64,000 nucleotides of DNA, from assembly GCA_022226955.1 (NCBI GenBank), contig CP092079.1, positions 250,083 to 314,082 on the forward strand, given 5' to 3'. The DNA comes from Nitrospira sp. (GTDB lineage Bacteria; Nitrospirota; Nitrospiria; Nitrospirales; Nitrospiraceae). Shown here piece by piece: positions 16,852 through 25,641 of the stretch. The first letter of the stretch is position 1. Each line of letters begins with the position of its first letter. The translations under genes were made by a program, and so were the position numbers. The notes under the pieces are model-generated. The model worked only from the letters and a program-made list of their open reading frames with translations, searched no databases and was not told the DNA's origin.

Positions 16852-17499
16852 ATGGCTGTCATCGAGTCGTATTTCGCAGCGGATTCAGGTGTGTTGTTTC
16901 CTCGGATTGCCCGACTGGTGCAAGCCGGTGGGGTGCTCGCGATTCCTACAGAAACCTACTATGGGTTAGGTGCGAATCCGTTCGATGGTGCAGCGGTGGC
17001 GCGCCTGCTCTCCATCAAAGGGCGGCCTGACGGCAAACCCATTTTGATCCTCATCGGCGATCGAGCTCAGCTTCAGGATCTTGTCACCGAGGTGTCTCCT
17101 GCAGCGCAGGTGCTGATGGAGGTTTTTTGGCCGGGACCTCTGACCCTGGTGTTTGTATCCAGTGCGCGCCTCCCGTTATCCATCACCTCGGGAACAGGAA
17201 CGGTTGGGGTTCGCCATACCTCTCACACCGCTCTCGCGGAGCTTCTTCGACATGCTGGTCCTTTGACGGGTACAAGTGCCAATCGCTCAGGGGAGCCGCC
17301 GGTTCAGACTGCGGCTGAGGTGGATCGGACAATCGGCGCTCTGGTCGATGTCATTGTCGATGGCGGGCCGACGCAGGGCGGATTGCCGTCGACGGTGGTG
17401 AGTGTGTGTGACGGTGTGCAGATGATTCGTGAAGGGCCGATCGATCGAGCGATGATTCAACAGGCCCTTGTGGCGCGAGGATTTCGCCTCAAGTTGTGA
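16852..17499 (+). CDS. L-threonylcarbamoyladenylate synthase (Sua5/YrdC family)
   Basis: The product of about 215 residues has the YrdC fold. GGVLAIPTETYYGLGANPFD and SIKGRPDGKPILILIGD bind threonine and ATP, and GPLTGTSANRSGEPP comes later. It makes threonylcarbamoyl-AMP for the t6A modification of tRNAs that read ANN codons. The frame is open upstream into purD, but the family start matches ATG 16852, 25 bases after the purD stop. It is the short form, without the C-terminal Sua5 domain. Confidence 0.9.
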   Translation: MAVIESYFAADSGVLFPRIARLVQAGGVLAIPTETYYGLGANPFDGAAVARLLSIKGRPDGKPILILIGDRAQLQDLVTEVSPAAQVLMEVFWPGPLTLVFVSSARLPLSITSGTGTVGVRHTSHTALAELLRHAGPLTGTSANRSGEPPVQTAAEVDRTIGALVDVIVDGGPTQGGLPSTVVSVCDGVQMIREGPIDRAMIQQALVARGFRLKL

Positions 17500-17545
17500 G
17501 AAGTGTGTTATACATCCGCGCAAGGATGTCAGAAAGGAGGGCGGT

Positions 17546-17962
17546 ATGGTGATGGTGCTGCGTCAGCGAATGCTTGTCGGTCTCGTCGCGATAATGGGGG
17601 TGGCGGTATCGGGTTGTGACTATTGGCCGCCCGCGCTTCAGGCTCAGGTAGAACAACTTCGGTCTGAAGTGCAAACGGTGAATATGGAGAAAGCCCAGCT
17701 GCAGAACCAGATCAACGATTTGTCGAAAGCGAAGCAAGATCTGCAGGCCCAAGTCGATGACTTGAGTCGGATGAATCGTGACAAGACTGGAATGATTGCG
17801 AGTCTTCAGAATCAGGTCGATGCCTTGCGTGTCAAGGCGGTCAAGGCGATGGCTCCCAAAGCCTCGAAGGCTCCTGCAAAAATCCCCACGAAAGCGGCCG
17901 CCAAGTCCCCGGCGAAACCTGCCGCGAAGGCTCCTGCGAAGAAGAAAACGACGACCAGGTAA
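17546..17962 (+). CDS. Small lipoprotein with coiled coil and Lys/Ala/Pro-rich tail
   Basis: The product has 138 residues. The signal peptide MLVGLVAIMGVAVSGC has lipobox VSGC. A heptad-rich coiled coil follows (QAQVEQLRSEVQTVNMEKAQ through SLQNQVDALR). The end is a basic low-complexity tail of KAPAK/KSPAK units, resembling histone H1 or a cell-wall-binding tail. AAAGGAGG sits just upstream of ATG 17546. It might tie the outer membrane to the peptidoglycan in the manner of Lpp, but this is only a guess. Confidence 0.7.
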   Translation: MVMVLRQRMLVGLVAIMGVAVSGCDYWPPALQAQVEQLRSEVQTVNMEKAQLQNQINDLSKAKQDLQAQVDDLSRMNRDKTGMIASLQNQVDALRVKAVKAMAPKASKAPAKIPTKAAAKSPAKPAAKAPAKKKTTTR

Positions 17963-17965
17963 ACG

Positions 17966-17991
17966 AGACCGGAAATGCCGGTCTATTTTTT
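17966..17991. terminator. Bidirectional rho-independent terminator
   Basis: The stem AGACCGG (17966-17972) pairs with CCGGTCT (17978-17984) across a five-base loop, followed by TATTTTTTAT. It lies between two converging genes and contains the stop codon of the minus-strand gene at 17983. Confidence 0.85.
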
Positions 17992-18357
17992 ATCTGAGAC
18001 GGCGGTGGCCGCCGGTGCGCTACTGGCAGATGGAGGAGGCGAGCTGGTCGTTCCTCCGGAAGCCGGTGGCGCCGGCGGTGCAGCGGGAGTCGTTGATGAA
18101 GCCGTTGCCGATGGAGCCGCTGCCGAATCGGCAGGTGTCGTTGCCGGTTTGGTCGTCTCTCCGGTCGGCGGTTTCATCTTGTCCGAGTAGTCCGTAATGT
18201 ACCAGCCTGACCCCTTGAACATGATGGCGGGCGCAGAAATGATTCGGCTCACCGACTTGCCGCATTTTTCGCATGCGGCGACGGCGTCGTCTTTCATGCT
18301 CTGTTTCAGCTCAAACGTATAGGCGCAGTCTGGGCAGTGATATTCGTAAATAGGCAC
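17983..18357 (-). CDS. FmdB-family zinc ribbon protein
   Basis: The protein has 124 residues. The N-terminal FmdB domain MPIYEYHCPDCAYTFELKQ has two CxxC pairs (C8/C11 and C29/C32) forming a zinc ribbon. A long tail rich in Thr, Pro, Ala and Ser follows (about residues 65-124), probably disordered. The start is GTG with GGAGGG upstream. It is the last gene of the rsmD-coaD-aminotransferase run. The family is regulatory or of unknown role. Confidence 0.8.
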   Translation of the reverse strand: MPIYEYHCPDCAYTFELKQSMKDDAVAACEKCGKSVSRIISAPAIMFKGSGWYITDYSDKMKPPTGETTKPATTPADSAAAPSATASSTTPAAPPAPPASGGTTSSPPPSASSAPAATAVSDKK

Positions 18358-18428
18358 GTGTAACCCTCCGGAATACGCAGTCGATAATCTAGTTCAATAA
18401 CTCTTGCTGTGCGCGAGTCAAGTGGCGG

Positions 18429-19625
18429 CTAGGCGGTCAGTTTCCCAAACGCGGCCGCAATCCGATCTAATCCCTTTGTGATCGTGTCCATGCTAGTCGC
18501 ATAGGACAGTCGAATATGCTGCTGGCTACCAAATGGCTCGCCGGGCACCACAGCCACATAAGCTTCTTTTAACAGATAGTCGGCCAGGGCTTGCGGTGAG
18601 GCTACCGGTCCGTTTGGTCCGGTTCGTCCCAGCACGCCGCCAATGTTGGGAAACGCATAGAAGGCTCCTCCTGGCATTCGGCAGGACACGCCTGGAATTG
18701 CATTCAGGCGCTGCACCATCACGTTTCTTCGCCGGTCGAATTCGACCACCATCTTTTCGGTGAAGGGTCCGCCAAGTTTCAGCGCGGCGACGGCGGCCTT
18801 TTGCGAAATCGAGCAGGGGTTCGACGTGCTTTGGCTCTGGATATTCGCCATCGCTGTCAAGAGCGGTTTGGGGCCGGCGGCATAGCCGATGCGCCAGCCT
18901 GTCATGGCGTAGGCTTTGGAAACACCGTTGATGATGACGGTGCGTGCAGCGACTTCAGGTCCCAGCGTGGCGATGCTGATATGCGTGGCGCCGTCGTAGA
19001 GCACTTTTTCATAAATTTCATCGGAGATGATCAGCAGGTTGTGCTTCACCGCGATGGAGGCAATGGCCTCCAAGGTGCGCTTGTCGTAGGTGGCTCCAGT
19101 CGGATTGCAGGGGCTATTGACGATGATCGCCTTGGTGCGCGGGGTGACGAGCTTCTGCAGTTCATCAGGGTCGATGGCATAGCCCTGATCTTCCCTGGTT
19201 GGGAGCAGGACCGGGGTGGCATCGTTGAGGAGCGCCTGATCGGCATAGGAGACCCAGTAGGGTGTTGGAATAATGATCTCATCGCCGGCTTCTAAGAGGG
19301 CTTCAGCCACGTTATAGAGCGAATGTTTGGCTCCGCAGGATACTAAGATCTGAGATTTCTCATAACGCAAACCTTGCTCAGCTAACAGCTTATCGGCGAT
19401 GGCCTGACGCAGCTCGTCGATGCCTGACGACGGGGTATATTTTGTAAAGCCTGCGCGAATAGCTGCTTCGGCTGCGGCCTTGACTGGTTCCGGCGTGTCG
19501 AAGTCCGGTTCTCCGGATGAGAAATCGACGACGTCGATCCCTTGGGCCGCCATGGCTTTGGCGGTGGCGGTCATGGCCAATGTTGGAGACGGAGTAATGC
19601 GGTTGACGCGAGCGGCGAGTTTCAT
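18429..19625 (-). CDS. Pyridoxal-phosphate aspartate aminotransferase (class I, type Ib)
   Basis: The 398-residue product has the fold-type I signature NGVSKAYAMTGWRIGYAAGP with the PLP-binding lysine. NSPCNPTGATYDK and the C-terminal EPFGSQQHIRLSYA contain the Asn and Arg that bind cofactor and substrate carboxylate. The length and the start MKLAARVNRITPSPTLAM fit the thermophile-type AspAT/prephenate aminotransferase group. It overlaps coaD by four bases (ATGA), so translation is coupled. The exact amino-acid range cannot be read from the sequence. Confidence 0.9.
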   Translation of the reverse strand: MKLAARVNRITPSPTLAMTATAKAMAAQGIDVVDFSSGEPDFDTPEPVKAAAEAAIRAGFTKYTPSSGIDELRQAIADKLLAEQGLRYEKSQILVSCGAKHSLYNVAEALLEAGDEIIIPTPYWVSYADQALLNDATPVLLPTREDQGYAIDPDELQKLVTPRTKAIIVNSPCNPTGATYDKRTLEAIASIAVKHNLLIISDEIYEKVLYDGATHISIATLGPEVAARTVIINGVSKAYAMTGWRIGYAAGPKPLLTAMANIQSQSTSNPCSISQKAAVAALKLGGPFTEKMVVEFDRRRNVMVQRLNAIPGVSCRMPGGAFYAFPNIGGVLGRTGPNGPVASPQALADYLLKEAYVAVVPGEPFGSQQHIRLSYATSMDTITKGLDRIAAAFGKLTA

Positions 19626-20110
19626 TGTTTGAGGCTCCGGATTCGTTCTTCAAGACGTCGGGCTACATCGGGATGCAGGAATTCCGTTAATGGACCTCCG
19701 TGCTGGGCCACGTCTTTAATGATGGTGGACGAGAGATACGAGTATTCTTCGCTGGACATGAGAAACACGGTCTCTACATTCTTGGCTAATTTTCGGTTGA
19801 TGAGGGCCATCTGAAACTCGTGCTCGAAGTCTGAAATGGCTCGCAGGCCTCGAATAATAGCGGGAGCTCCCAATCGCGCCACATAGTCGACCAGGAGGCC
19901 TTCGAAAATCGTCACGTCGACCTGAGCCAAATCTTTCACGACCAGTTTGACCATCTCCAGCCGCTCCGCCAGATTAAAGAGCGGGTGTTTAGCCGGATTT
20001 GGCGCAACCGCCACAACGACCTTATCGAAGACGCGCAGGCTTCGTGTGATGATATCGGTATGCCCGTGGGTAATAGGGTCAAACGTGCCGGGGTAGATGC
20101 CGATTTTCAT
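19622..20110 (-). CDS. coaD: Pantetheine-phosphate adenylyltransferase
   Basis: CoaD carries out the fourth step of coenzyme A synthesis, transferring AMP to 4'-phosphopantetheine. The 162-residue product has GTFDPITHGHTDI (the nucleotidyltransferase T/HxGH motif), RGLRAISDFEHEFQMA, and the C-terminal SSTIIKDVAQHGG (the ISSTxxR-like motif). It overlaps rsmD by four bases and the aminotransferase by four bases. rsmD-coaD is a common pair across bacteria. Confidence 0.96.
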   Translation of the reverse strand: MKIGIYPGTFDPITHGHTDIITRSLRVFDKVVVAVAPNPAKHPLFNLAERLEMVKLVVKDLAQVDVTIFEGLLVDYVARLGAPAIIRGLRAISDFEHEFQMALINRKLAKNVETVFLMSSEEYSYLSSTIIKDVAQHGGPLTEFLHPDVARRLEERIRSLKQ

Positions 20111-20673
20111 GCTATGGCCTCTGCGGGAAACGAATAAATCGACAGGGCCGTGTCTCCGTAGTGGTAGTACTTCCTAAACGCAGCCAAGCCGAGCCGGTCG
20201 GGAAGCGTGGATTTCGATGCATGTTCGACGACGAGCCAAGCATCGGGCGAGGTGAGTGTCGCATGGATAGTCTCGAACATGTCTTCCAGCTTGTAGGCAA
20301 GGTCATAGGGAGGGTCGGCGAACACAATATCGTAGGGACCGGTCCATAGCTCCGGCCTGGCCAGAAATTGCTTGACCGTTCTTGCTTGGATTGTCACAAA
20401 GGCGTTCATTCCGCATTCGGTGACATTGTGACGCAAGAGTTTCAAGGATTCGGCTTGGGACTCAACGGCGGTCACGTGGGTTGCTCCACGGCTGAGAGCT
20501 TCAATGCCAATCGCTCCGGTCCCTGCAAAGAGATCCAACACGCGACTGTCCGGAAGCCGGTTCCCTAAAATAGAAAACAACGCTTCCCGAACTCGGTCGG
20601 AGGTAGGACGGAGTGCGGTGCCGTGTGGTCCCTGAAGACGCCGACCCCGATGGGAACCAGCTATAACGCGCAT
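20107..20673 (-). CDS. rsmD: 16S rRNA (guanine-966 N2) methyltransferase
   Basis: The 188-residue product begins MRVIAGSHRGRRLQGPHGTA. It has the SAM-binding motif VLDLFAGTGAIGIEALSRGA and the catalytic DPPYDLAY near residue 121. RsmD modifies G966 in the small ribosomal subunit. It is the first gene of a tightly coupled operon with coaD. No clear promoter was recognised in the 279-base gap to the next gene. Confidence 0.95.
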   Translation of the reverse strand: MRVIAGSHRGRRLQGPHGTALRPTSDRVREALFSILGNRLPDSRVLDLFAGTGAIGIEALSRGATHVTAVESQAESLKLLRHNVTECGMNAFVTIQARTVKQFLARPELWTGPYDIVFADPPYDLAYKLEDMFETIHATLTSPDAWLVVEHASKSTLPDRLGLAAFRKYYHYGDTALSIYSFPAEAIA

Positions 20674-20857
20674 GTCATTAGATACAAGAAATCGTTAAGA
20701 GAGAAAGACTCTAACACAGCGTTTTTATAGGGGTCAAGGGATGGAGTGGGGGAAGTATCGGATGGAAATCAGGGGCTGGTGACGAGGTGAGTTTGTCGAG
20801 GAGGAGTCAGCGCAGGACGGGCTTTGACCATAACTTAGGAAAACGGTATACTTTTCG

Positions 20858-20883
20858 CCGCACCCACTTCTGCGTGGATGCGG
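20858..20883. terminator. Hairpin downstream of the small zinc ribbon gene
   Basis: CCGCACCCAC (20858-20867) pairs with GTGGATGCGG (20874-20883) with one mismatch and a six-base loop. On the minus strand it is followed by CGAAAAG, so it lacks a true T-tract. The rest of the gap 20674-20952 shows nothing I recognise. Confidence 0.4.
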
Positions 20884-20952
20884 GAGCGGTCTGCTCAGGA
20901 TGATTCGACTACCTGCGTCGGAGCCGGATCAAAGCGGGTCAATGCTTGATCG

Positions 20953-21126
20953 TTAGCTAGCCGACACTGGTTGGGTATCCCTCGCAGCCAAACTTTTTCT
21001 TCGATTATTGGAAATCGTGCGGTCAATGATTGCACCGCAGTTAATGCATTTCCAGGCGTAGAAAATGAGGAAGAAGTCTGAAAACCGCTCCAGCATCATC
21101 AACCCTTTACATTTCGGACATTCCAT
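20953..21126 (-). CDS. 57-residue zinc ribbon miniprotein
   Basis: A short frame begins MECPKCKGLMMLERFSDFFL. It carries two CxxC pairs (C3/C6 and C27/C30) separated by an aromatic, hydrophobic stretch (FSDFFLIFYAWKCINCG), and ends in a basic tail. A GGGAGG ribbon binding site lies seven bases before the ATG. The pattern looks like a small treble-clef or zinc ribbon domain. From memory, similar miniproteins are common in Nitrospirota and NC10 bacteria. Function unknown. Confidence 0.7.
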   Translation of the reverse strand: MECPKCKGLMMLERFSDFFLIFYAWKCINCGAIIDRTISNNRRKSLAARDTQPVSAS

Positions 21127-21312
21127 CGAATCCTCCCAGGTGGTCTTTGTGAACAGCTACATGTCAACAAAGCAAAAGCTGCACCAAATTGTCGTATGTC
21201 AATATTTCAATGGTTTATCGGTTACGTATTTGTCTCCAGGAGGTAAAACCTACCCTCATGACTCGTGCAAAAAGGTGCATGGCGTCAGATTTTTGTTCAG
21301 AGAGGGAGAATC

Positions 21313-22011
21313 ATGACAACTGATATGCATAAAGGGATCGACCAATGGCCTGCGACTGAACGTCCGAGAGAACGCCTTTTGGCCAAGGGGGCTGAGATCC
21401 TCTCGGATGCTCAATTATTGGCAATTCTGTTGAGGACTGGACGTCGAGATTCCTCCGCTGTGCAAGTTGCGATGGAACTGCTCCATCGCGTCGGGGGGCT
21501 GGCATCGTTAGCGCGAAGTGGACGTGAAGAGCTGTGCATGATTTCTGGAATCGGCCCGGCAAAAGTTGCCCAGCTGAAGGCCGCGTTTGAATTGGGAAAG
21601 CGAGCCATGGCGATTCCTATTTCGACAGGGACAAAGATTTCATCCAGCGCGGATTTGTTCCGGCATTTCCACGCTCTGGTGCGTGACCTCAAACACGAAA
21701 TCTTTAAGGTCATTTTGCTCGATGCAAAAAATACGGTCATGAAAGAGGCGACGGTGTCGGAGGGAAGTCTCACCGTGAGTATCGTGCATCCTCGCGAGGT
21801 GTTTGCTCTTGCGGTCCGTGAATCTGCAGCAGGTGTGATCTTTCTGCACAATCATCCCAGCGGCGATCCGACTCCGAGCGCTGAAGATCGGCGGCTAACG
21901 GATCGATTAGTGACAGCCGGCGAAGTGTTGGGGATTCGTGTATTGGACCATGTGGTCATCGGAGACGGTCGATACGTGAGTTTTGCCGATGAGGGGTGGA
22001 TTAAGGTATAA
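21313..22011 (+). CDS. radC: RadC family JAMM-domain protein
   Basis: The product has 232 residues. It has an N-terminal helix-hairpin-helix (ISGIGPAKVAQLKAAFELG) and a JAB/MPN+ domain with the metal motif H179-N-H181-PSGDPTPS-x2-D192. The name suggests DNA repair, but the actual role of RadC proteins is not settled; the motif predicts a metalloprotease fold. Start ATG 21313 has GAGAGGGAG upstream; the in-frame start at 21265 has none. The preceding 186 bases hold the divergent leaders of radC and the zinc ribbon gene. Confidence 0.93.
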   Translation: MTTDMHKGIDQWPATERPRERLLAKGAEILSDAQLLAILLRTGRRDSSAVQVAMELLHRVGGLASLARSGREELCMISGIGPAKVAQLKAAFELGKRAMAIPISTGTKISSSADLFRHFHALVRDLKHEIFKVILLDAKNTVMKEATVSEGSLTVSIVHPREVFALAVRESAAGVIFLHNHPSGDPTPSAEDRRLTDRLVTAGEVLGIRVLDHVVIGDGRYVSFADEGWIKV

Positions 22012-22115
22012 GAGTGTTGTTACGCAATCTTGACGAGAGTGCATATAAGCGGGACGACAAATGAGGAGGTCGATGGTCTAACAATCGTTGTGTCGATCGA
22101 AAAGGAGGGCCTGCC

Positions 22116-24218
22116 ATGGATGAGATTCGTCTCCAGCCAGTCAGGAATATTGCGTTGCTGTCCAACGCCGGCGCAGGCAAGACATCCCTCACTGAGGCCC
22201 TGCTATATGTCGGCGGCGCGATTCCAACTCTCGGTTCCGTACTCCACGGTACGACCGTTTCCGATTTCGAACCAGAAGAACTCCACCATCACTGTTCTAC
22301 CAGCACCAGCCTCCTCCAGTTCACATGGAACCAGACGGCGATCACGCTCGTCGATTCTCCCGGCGCGTCGAGCTTACTGGGTGAATCGCTGGCAGCGTTG
22401 CGGGCTGTCGATGCCGTCATCATTGTCCTCACTCCTGATGCCGGAATCCGGACAGAACTAGCTCGTCTCTGGAATAGAGTGAAGGAGTTGGAGCTGCCCT
22501 GCCTCGTGTTTGTGAATGGAATGGATAAGGAAGGTGCTTCGCTGGACGCAGCCCTGGATGTCTGCCGGACCCAGCTTGAGTGTACACCGATCCCTGTGAC
22601 ACTGCCTGTACAGGCCGGTTCCACCTTTGGTTCCGTGATTGATGTCCTCGATGAAACTCTCATTCGGTCAGAGGCTTCCTCTTCCAAGGTTGAGCGAGTT
22701 GCCGTTCCAACTGAAATGGCGCAGGCACTCAAAGATGCGCGGAAGCAGTTGATCGAAGCCGTCGCTGAGAGCGATGAGGACCTGTTGAATCGTTATCTGG
22801 AACAGGGCGACTTAGACAGAGATCAACTCGTGAAAGGATTGCGACACGACATCCTGACCAGGCAGCTTCTCCCCCTGTATGCTGGTTCGGCACTACACCA
22901 TGTCGGGATATGGTCGTTGCTCAACGCGATTGTCACGCTCTTGCCGTCGCCCGCAGAACGAATGGCCGCTCATCCGGCGGAAGGGTGTCATCCGGAAACC
23001 GAACAGCCCTGTGAACGGAAGGGGAGTATGGAGGAGCCGTTTTCCGGCCTTGTTTTTAAGACGATCATCGATCCGTTTGTTGGGAGACTGTCCTATTGCC
23101 GAGTCTTGTCAGGGGCGATCCATGCCGACTCGACGGTTCTCAACGGAACGAGGCATGTCCGTGAGAAGCTCGGTCATTTCTATACGATATTGGGCAAGAA
23201 GCATGTGGCGGTCAGTTCGGCACAGGCAGGGGAGATTGTGGCGATTGGAAAGCTCAAGGATACACAGACCGGCGATACGCTCTGTCACGATAGCGCGCCG
23301 ATCTGCTATCCGGCGCTTGCGTTGCCTCGGCCGGTGTTGTCGTTTGCCATTGAGGCTAAATCCAAGTCGGAGATCGACAAGGTCAGCCTTGGTTTGCATA
23401 AATTGATTGAGGAAGATCCGACGCTGGAGTTTGTCCGCAATCAGGAAACCAAAGACATGGTGCTCAGCGGAATGGGACAGCTCCATCTCGATCTGGCGCT
23501 GGAAAAGCTCCGCCGGAAATTTGGAGCGGAAGTCACACTGCATACGCCCAAAGTACCGTATCGGGAGACGATCAAAACGACGTCGCAGGCGCAGGGGAAG
23601 TATAAGAAGCAAACCGGTGGGCATGGCCAATTTGGCGATTGCTGGCTGGAAATCTCGCCTCTTGAGAGAGGGAATGGATTTGTATTTGAGCATCGTGTGG
23701 TCGGAGGAGCGATCCCGCGCAACTTCATTCCGGCGGTTGAGAAGGGAGTCGTGGAGGCGATGCAGGAGGGTGGGCTGAGCGGATTTCCCGTTGTGGATGT
23801 GCGCGTGGCGGTCTATGACGGCTCGTTCCACACGGTCGATTCATCCGAGATGGCCTTCAAAATCGCCGGATCGATGGCTTTCAAAAAAGCGATGGAAGCG
23901 GGGCATCCCGTTCTTCTCGAACCGCTGATGCTAGTTGCGATCGAAGCTCCCACCGATACCGTCGGAGCGGTCATGGGGGATATTAACGCGCGGCGGGGGC
24001 GCATCGTCTCGGTCAACGCCGACGATCATGCCGAACAAATCAACGCCCTGGTGCCGCTCGCGGAATTACTGAAGTATGCGCCGGCGTTGAATGCCATGAC
24101 TGGCGGGCGTGGCAGCTACGCGATGGAGTTTGCCCGTTACGAGGAAGTGCCGCGCGACCTGGCGGGGAAGGTCATCGAGGAGCATAAAATTGAGCGGCAT
24201 GCGGTCGCTGCGCATTGA
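22116..24218 (+). CDS. Elongation factor G-like GTPase paralogue
   Basis: The 700-residue protein has the EF-G domain order I-V. The G1 loop is SNAGAGKTS rather than AHIDAGKTT, G3 reads VDSPGASS in place of DTPGHVDF, and G4 is VNGMDKEG instead of NKMD. The switch I region is also unlike that of canonical EF-G. Domain IV (KKQTGGHGQFGDCWLEISP) is well kept. These traits mark the EF-G-like paralogue group (fusA2-type), which probably binds ribosomes but whose translocation role is uncertain. It converges on the protease gene with a gap of six bases. Confidence 0.9.
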   Translation: MDEIRLQPVRNIALLSNAGAGKTSLTEALLYVGGAIPTLGSVLHGTTVSDFEPEELHHHCSTSTSLLQFTWNQTAITLVDSPGASSLLGESLAALRAVDAVIIVLTPDAGIRTELARLWNRVKELELPCLVFVNGMDKEGASLDAALDVCRTQLECTPIPVTLPVQAGSTFGSVIDVLDETLIRSEASSSKVERVAVPTEMAQALKDARKQLIEAVAESDEDLLNRYLEQGDLDRDQLVKGLRHDILTRQLLPLYAGSALHHVGIWSLLNAIVTLLPSPAERMAAHPAEGCHPETEQPCERKGSMEEPFSGLVFKTIIDPFVGRLSYCRVLSGAIHADSTVLNGTRHVREKLGHFYTILGKKHVAVSSAQAGEIVAIGKLKDTQTGDTLCHDSAPICYPALALPRPVLSFAIEAKSKSEIDKVSLGLHKLIEEDPTLEFVRNQETKDMVLSGMGQLHLDLALEKLRRKFGAEVTLHTPKVPYRETIKTTSQAQGKYKKQTGGHGQFGDCWLEISPLERGNGFVFEHRVVGGAIPRNFIPAVEKGVVEAMQEGGLSGFPVVDVRVAVYDGSFHTVDSSEMAFKIAGSMAFKKAMEAGHPVLLEPLMLVAIEAPTDTVGAVMGDINARRGRIVSVNADDHAEQINALVPLAELLKYAPALNAMTGGRGSYAMEFARYEEVPRDLAGKVIEEHKIERHAVAAH

Positions 24219-24224
24219 AGCCGC

Positions 24225-25601
24225 TCAGTCGGTGGATTTGAGGACGACGTAAAAAGCCCGGTTCTCACGCAGCACGCGGAGCAGCACGGTGTCGCCGCGC
24301 CGAACTTTTCCGATGGCCGCAGTGAACTCGCCGACCGTGGCGACATCGGCGCGGTTGACCTCCTTGATCAAGTCTCCTTCGCGAAGACCTTCCGCGTGGG
24401 CCAGGCTGCCTGGATCAACTTTCGTGATCAGGACGCCGCGCGCTTCACGGAGTTTGAATTTTTCCGCCAGTGCGGTTGAGAGATCCTGAAGGTCCAGGCC
24501 GAGTTTCACCTCGGTTCGGGATTGGGGCAGTGAGGCGGCGACAGCTGTGTCCCGCCGCTCGCTCAACGGCACCGTGAGTATCTGCCTGGTGAAATCTCGG
24601 ACAACTTCAATTTTCGGGGCCGCGCCGGGCGGGAGCGCTCCGATCAAACGGGACAGTTTGTTCGGAGAGTCCACCACGCTGCCGTCGATCGTGAGAATAA
24701 TGTCGCCTGGCTTGATGCCGGCTTCGGCGGCAGGATCTTTCTCAAAGACTTCATTGACCAGCACGCCTTCGCCTTCGGCCACCCCGAATTTTTTCGCCAG
24801 CTCGGGTGTCAATGGCTGGATGCCGACTCCCAGCCACCCACGCACGACTTTGCCGCGCGCGATGAGCTGCTGAATAATCTGTTTCGTCATATTCGAGGGA
24901 ATGGCAAATCCGATTCCCTGCGCAAAGTTGATGATTGCCGTATTGATGCCGATGACCTCTCCGCGCAGATTGAAGAGCGGCCCGCCGGAATTTCCAGGAT
25001 TGATCGAGGCATCGGTTTGAATAAAGTTTTCGTAGCGGGACAGGTTAATGTTTTCCCGTCCGATCCCGCTCACCACGCCAAGAGTGACCGTCCGGTCGAG
25101 GCCGAAGGGGTTCCCCACCGCGAGCACCCATTGCCCGACGCGCACGGTGCTGGAATCGCCAAAGCGGGCAGCAGGCAGCGCGCGATCCGCCGTGACTTTC
25201 AGGAGCGCCAGGTCGGTGTCTGGGTCTTTGCCGACCACCTGGGCGATCAGTTTCGTTTTGTCGGATAAGCGCACCTCGACTTCAAGCGCATCGCCGATGA
25301 CATGGTTATTCGTGACGATATGCCCATCGGTATCCACAATCAGGCCGGACCCGGACCCCGATGCGCTGGGCGTGCGGTCTGCGCCAGACTCACGCGGCCG
25401 GTTCAGGCTGGAAATGGGAAACAGGTTTACGACGGACGGCTTGGCCTGTTCCGCCAGATCGGTAATGACGGTTTGAATTTCTTCGAGCATCCGGATTCCC
25501 GGCGAGTCCACGACCGCTGCCGTTGCGAGGGGGTTGACCCCAAAAAGGAGAAGCGAGAAAAGAATCGCCGTGGTCCGCAGATATCGATAGGCATACATCA
25601 T
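24225..25601 (-). CDS. HtrA/DegP-family periplasmic serine protease
   Basis: The product has 458 residues: a signal peptide (about 1-29), a trypsin-like domain with the triad His100 (IVTNNH), Asp130 (DPDTDLALL) and Ser205 (NPGNSGGPLF), and two PDZ domains (about 260-350 and 370-455). Such proteases degrade misfolded envelope proteins. The gene lies 40 bases downstream of the TrkA-C protein on the same strand. Confidence 0.93.
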   Translation of the reverse strand: MMYAYRYLRTTAILFSLLLFGVNPLATAAVVDSPGIRMLEEIQTVITDLAEQAKPSVVNLFPISSLNRPRESGADRTPSASGSGSGLIVDTDGHIVTNNHVIGDALEVEVRLSDKTKLIAQVVGKDPDTDLALLKVTADRALPAARFGDSSTVRVGQWVLAVGNPFGLDRTVTLGVVSGIGRENINLSRYENFIQTDASINPGNSGGPLFNLRGEVIGINTAIINFAQGIGFAIPSNMTKQIIQQLIARGKVVRGWLGVGIQPLTPELAKKFGVAEGEGVLVNEVFEKDPAAEAGIKPGDIILTIDGSVVDSPNKLSRLIGALPPGAAPKIEVVRDFTRQILTVPLSERRDTAVAASLPQSRTEVKLGLDLQDLSTALAEKFKLREARGVLITKVDPGSLAHAEGLREGDLIKEVNRADVATVGEFTAAIGKVRRGDTVLLRVLRENRAFYVVLKSTD

Positions 25602-25641
25602 AGATCCATTCTACCGGATGACCGAGGCCTCTGCCTATGGG

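Noticed and set aside
21065-21316. Plus-strand 83-codon frame before radC
   Set aside because: No ribosome binding site and no family likeness. It lies opposite the 57-residue zinc ribbon gene and overlaps the start of radC.
22116-24218. Altered G-motifs in the EF-G-like protein taken as loss of function
   Set aside because: The same changes are usual for this paralogue group, so they are not an oddity of this gene.
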